Shown piece by piece: positions 62,680 to 64,000 of a stretch of 64,000 nt of DNA. The translations under genes and the position numbers were made by a program. The notes beneath the pieces are model-generated. The model saw only the letters and a program-made list of their open reading frames with translations, had not been told where the DNA came from and made no database searches. The stretch spans positions 1 through 64,000 of the forward strand of contig JANXBN010000006.1 in NCBI GenBank assembly GCA_025060635.1, written 5' to 3'. Source of the DNA: Candidatus Kryptonium sp. (GTDB lineage Bacteria; Bacteroidota; Ignavibacteria; Kryptoniales; Kryptoniaceae). Position 1 is the first letter of the stretch. Each line of letters opens with the position of its first letter.

Positions 62680-64000
62680 AAATTCTTTTGCTTTTGTTTG
62701 TTATCTCAAGTTTACTGTTTTCGCAGAATGAAAAGATTGAACGAATTTATTATACGATTTGCGATAGAGCTGGAATTGATGTGAGCAAACCTTTTGACTT
62801 TAAGCCATTTGATACAGGTAAATGTGGATTTAATCTTTATGTTGAAGCGGGGAAAAATTGGGATAGTTTTAGCGAGCTTCAAAAGACGAACATAAAGAAA
62901 TCTTTAGAGAGACCACGACTTCAGGCGAGCGTCTTGTCCCCAAGCAAAAAATTTAGAATTCACTTTGACACGACGGGGGTAAATGAGCCATTTTTATTTG
63001 ATCAAAATGGAAGCAGGATCCCGAACTCGTGGAAAATGTATGTTGATTCTGTTGCAAAGTATATAGATTCAGTTTACAATGTTGAGGTAAATTTATTAGG
63101 TTTTGAGTTTGACTTTAACGATAACGGCGCTGGGGGTGGGAATGAATATGATATTTATATTCAAGATCTTGATGATGGTCTTTATGGTGAAACGGTCTTT
63201 GATCCTTCAAGTCCTCTGCCCAGAGGTGGAGTTGCGAAAAGATATCTGAGCTATATGAGAATTGATAACTCATATTATGAGACTTCTTATTATACTCGTG
63301 GTATAGATGGTTTAAAAGTGACGCTTGCACACGAATTTGGGCATGCAGTTCAAATTTTATCTTACGGGCTTTGGTTTGAAGATATTTGGTTTTATGAAAT
63401 GACCTCCACTTGGCTTGAAGAGGTCGTCTTTGACGAGGTGAATGACTACTATGCTTATATTCCAAAGTTTTTCAGATCAACAAAAACTCCAATTTATCTT
63501 CAAGATGGTTACTCTCTTGTTGTCCTTGGGATATTTCTACAAGGAAGATTTACACATAGGATAATGGTAAAGGCGTGGGAGAACATAAGAAATTATACTC
63601 CTCTTTTATCGCTTGAGTTCGCACTAAATTTCTTCAATAGCAGTTTGAAGCGTGAGTTTGTTGAGTTTTCACTCTGGAACTATTACACTGGCAGTAGAGC
63701 GAAAACTGGATATTACTACAAAGAAGCTAAAAATTATCCTGAAATTAGGTTTGAAACGCAACCTGTTGTTATAACATCAAATGAGGCAATGGTGGAAAAT
63801 TCCACTGGGGCGCTCTCAACACAATATTATAAGTTCATTTGGCGAAGTGATACGATTATTGCGATAATTTCAAATGTTAATTTGAATTCTGCGTTTGCTC
63901 GTTTTGAGGACGAGTTTATTTTTCAATATCACATAACAACTGGAACTTATGAAGGTTATACAACGCTTGGCAACGGTCTGAGGGCAAAATTAAAAGTTTC
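62676..64000 (+). CDS. secreted zinc metalloprotease (MXAN_6640-like), C-terminus cut by window
   Basis: The frame starts in the ATGA overlap with the FG-GAP gene and runs beyond the window (at least 441 residues). The signal peptide is MKILLLLFVISSLLFSQ. SWKMYVDSVAKYIDSVYNVE and DNGAGGGNEYDIYI-type text, then LAHEFGHAVQ (HEXXH) and MTSTWLEEVVFDEVNDYYAY (likely third-ligand Glu) match the MXAN_6640 group of gluzincin-type metalloproteases. A C-terminal sorting domain may lie outside the window. Confidence 0.85.
   Translation, partial: MKILLLLFVISSLLFSQNEKIERIYYTICDRAGIDVSKPFDFKPFDTGKCGFNLYVEAGKNWDSFSELQKTNIKKSLERPRLQASVLSPSKKFRIHFDTTGVNEPFLFDQNGSRIPNSWKMYVDSVAKYIDSVYNVEVNLLGFEFDFNDNGAGGGNEYDIYIQDLDDGLYGETVFDPSSPLPRGGVAKRYLSYMRIDNSYYETSYYTRGIDGLKVTLAHEFGHAVQILSYGLWFEDIWFYEMTSTWLEEVVFDEVNDYYAYIPKFFRSTKTPIYLQDGYSLVVLGIFLQGRFTHRIMVKAWENIRNYTPLLSLEFALNFFNSSLKREFVEFSLWNYYTGSRAKTGYYYKEAKNYPEIRFETQPVVITSNEAMVENSTGALSTQYYKFIWRSDTIIAIISNVNLNSAFARFEDEFIFQYHITTGTYEGYTTLGNGLRAKLKV

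Noticed and set aside
63115-63465. Minus-strand frame inside the terminal metalloprotease
   Set aside because: The plus strand carries HEXXH and a signal peptide in a frame that simply runs off the window, which explains why no competing complete frame appears.

Overview
The window looks like a chromosomal contig from a low-GC member of the Bacteroidota/Ignavibacteria/Kryptonia (FCB) group, probably a thermophile. Three large envelope or secreted proteins support this. Two of them end in the type IX secretion (T9SS) sorting domain that begins NYPNPFN. Many genes have weak or no Shine-Dalgarno sequences, lysine and glutamate are abundant, and a CRISPR array sits at the left edge. The genus is inferred from family resemblance; there is no rRNA in the window.

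Layout. 1-4195 is an accessory or defence edge: an 18-repeat CRISPR array (48-1197) without cas genes, a decayed excisionase-type HTH gene, a DUF262/DUF1524 (GmrSD-like) gene broken by three frameshifts, and an isolated spacer-plus-repeat relic at 3863-3928. From 4196 the sequence is a densely packed housekeeping chromosome: prfB with its programmed +1 frameshift, yicC, gmk, rpoZ, pta, tRNA-Leu(CAA), a site-2 protease, a leftward pyrimidine-salvage set (cdd-tdk-nupC), marC, a TPR protein, an SDR, a secreted PLD protein, an EamA transporter, trmH, a TatD/radical-SAM fusion, sdaAB/sdaAA, a BatA-like protein, bioY, terC, hemB, and an NSS transporter with its tiny MetS-like subunit. A hairpin at 28381-28428 separates these from a leftward pair, a lipoprotein and a large T9SS protein.

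31962-35450 is a two-component operon (REC-PAS-kinase, NtrC-type regulator) joined to dcd. 35575-39459 is a self-contained unit: palindrome and promoter, two ATP-grasp ligases, a GNAT acetyltransferase, a lysine 2,3-aminomutase and a strong terminator. It looks like an uncharacterised beta-lysine-based biosynthetic pathway and is the best candidate here for an undescribed system. 39576-54382 carries an outer-membrane protein, PAP2, polX, panC/panD, a GlmU-N-like transferase, an RlmI-like methyltransferase, a leftward DUF362/Tat-protein/amidase group, an MFS transporter, asnS and a MjaI-type restriction-modification pair. CTAG, the site expected for that family, is strikingly rare across the window. 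54397-64000 has an orphan ABC ATPase, htpX, a coiled-coil protein with recombinogenic heptad repeats and a nuclease-like C-terminus, gdhA, and an overlapping envelope gene string (bamD, thioesterase, FG-GAP protein, zinc metalloprotease running off the edge).

The most informative small-scale signal is in the array. Spacers 7 and 10 differ almost only at every third base and read, on the minus strand, as homologous peptides sharing YYVLK. They therefore appear to target the same site in two variants of one phage or plasmid gene.
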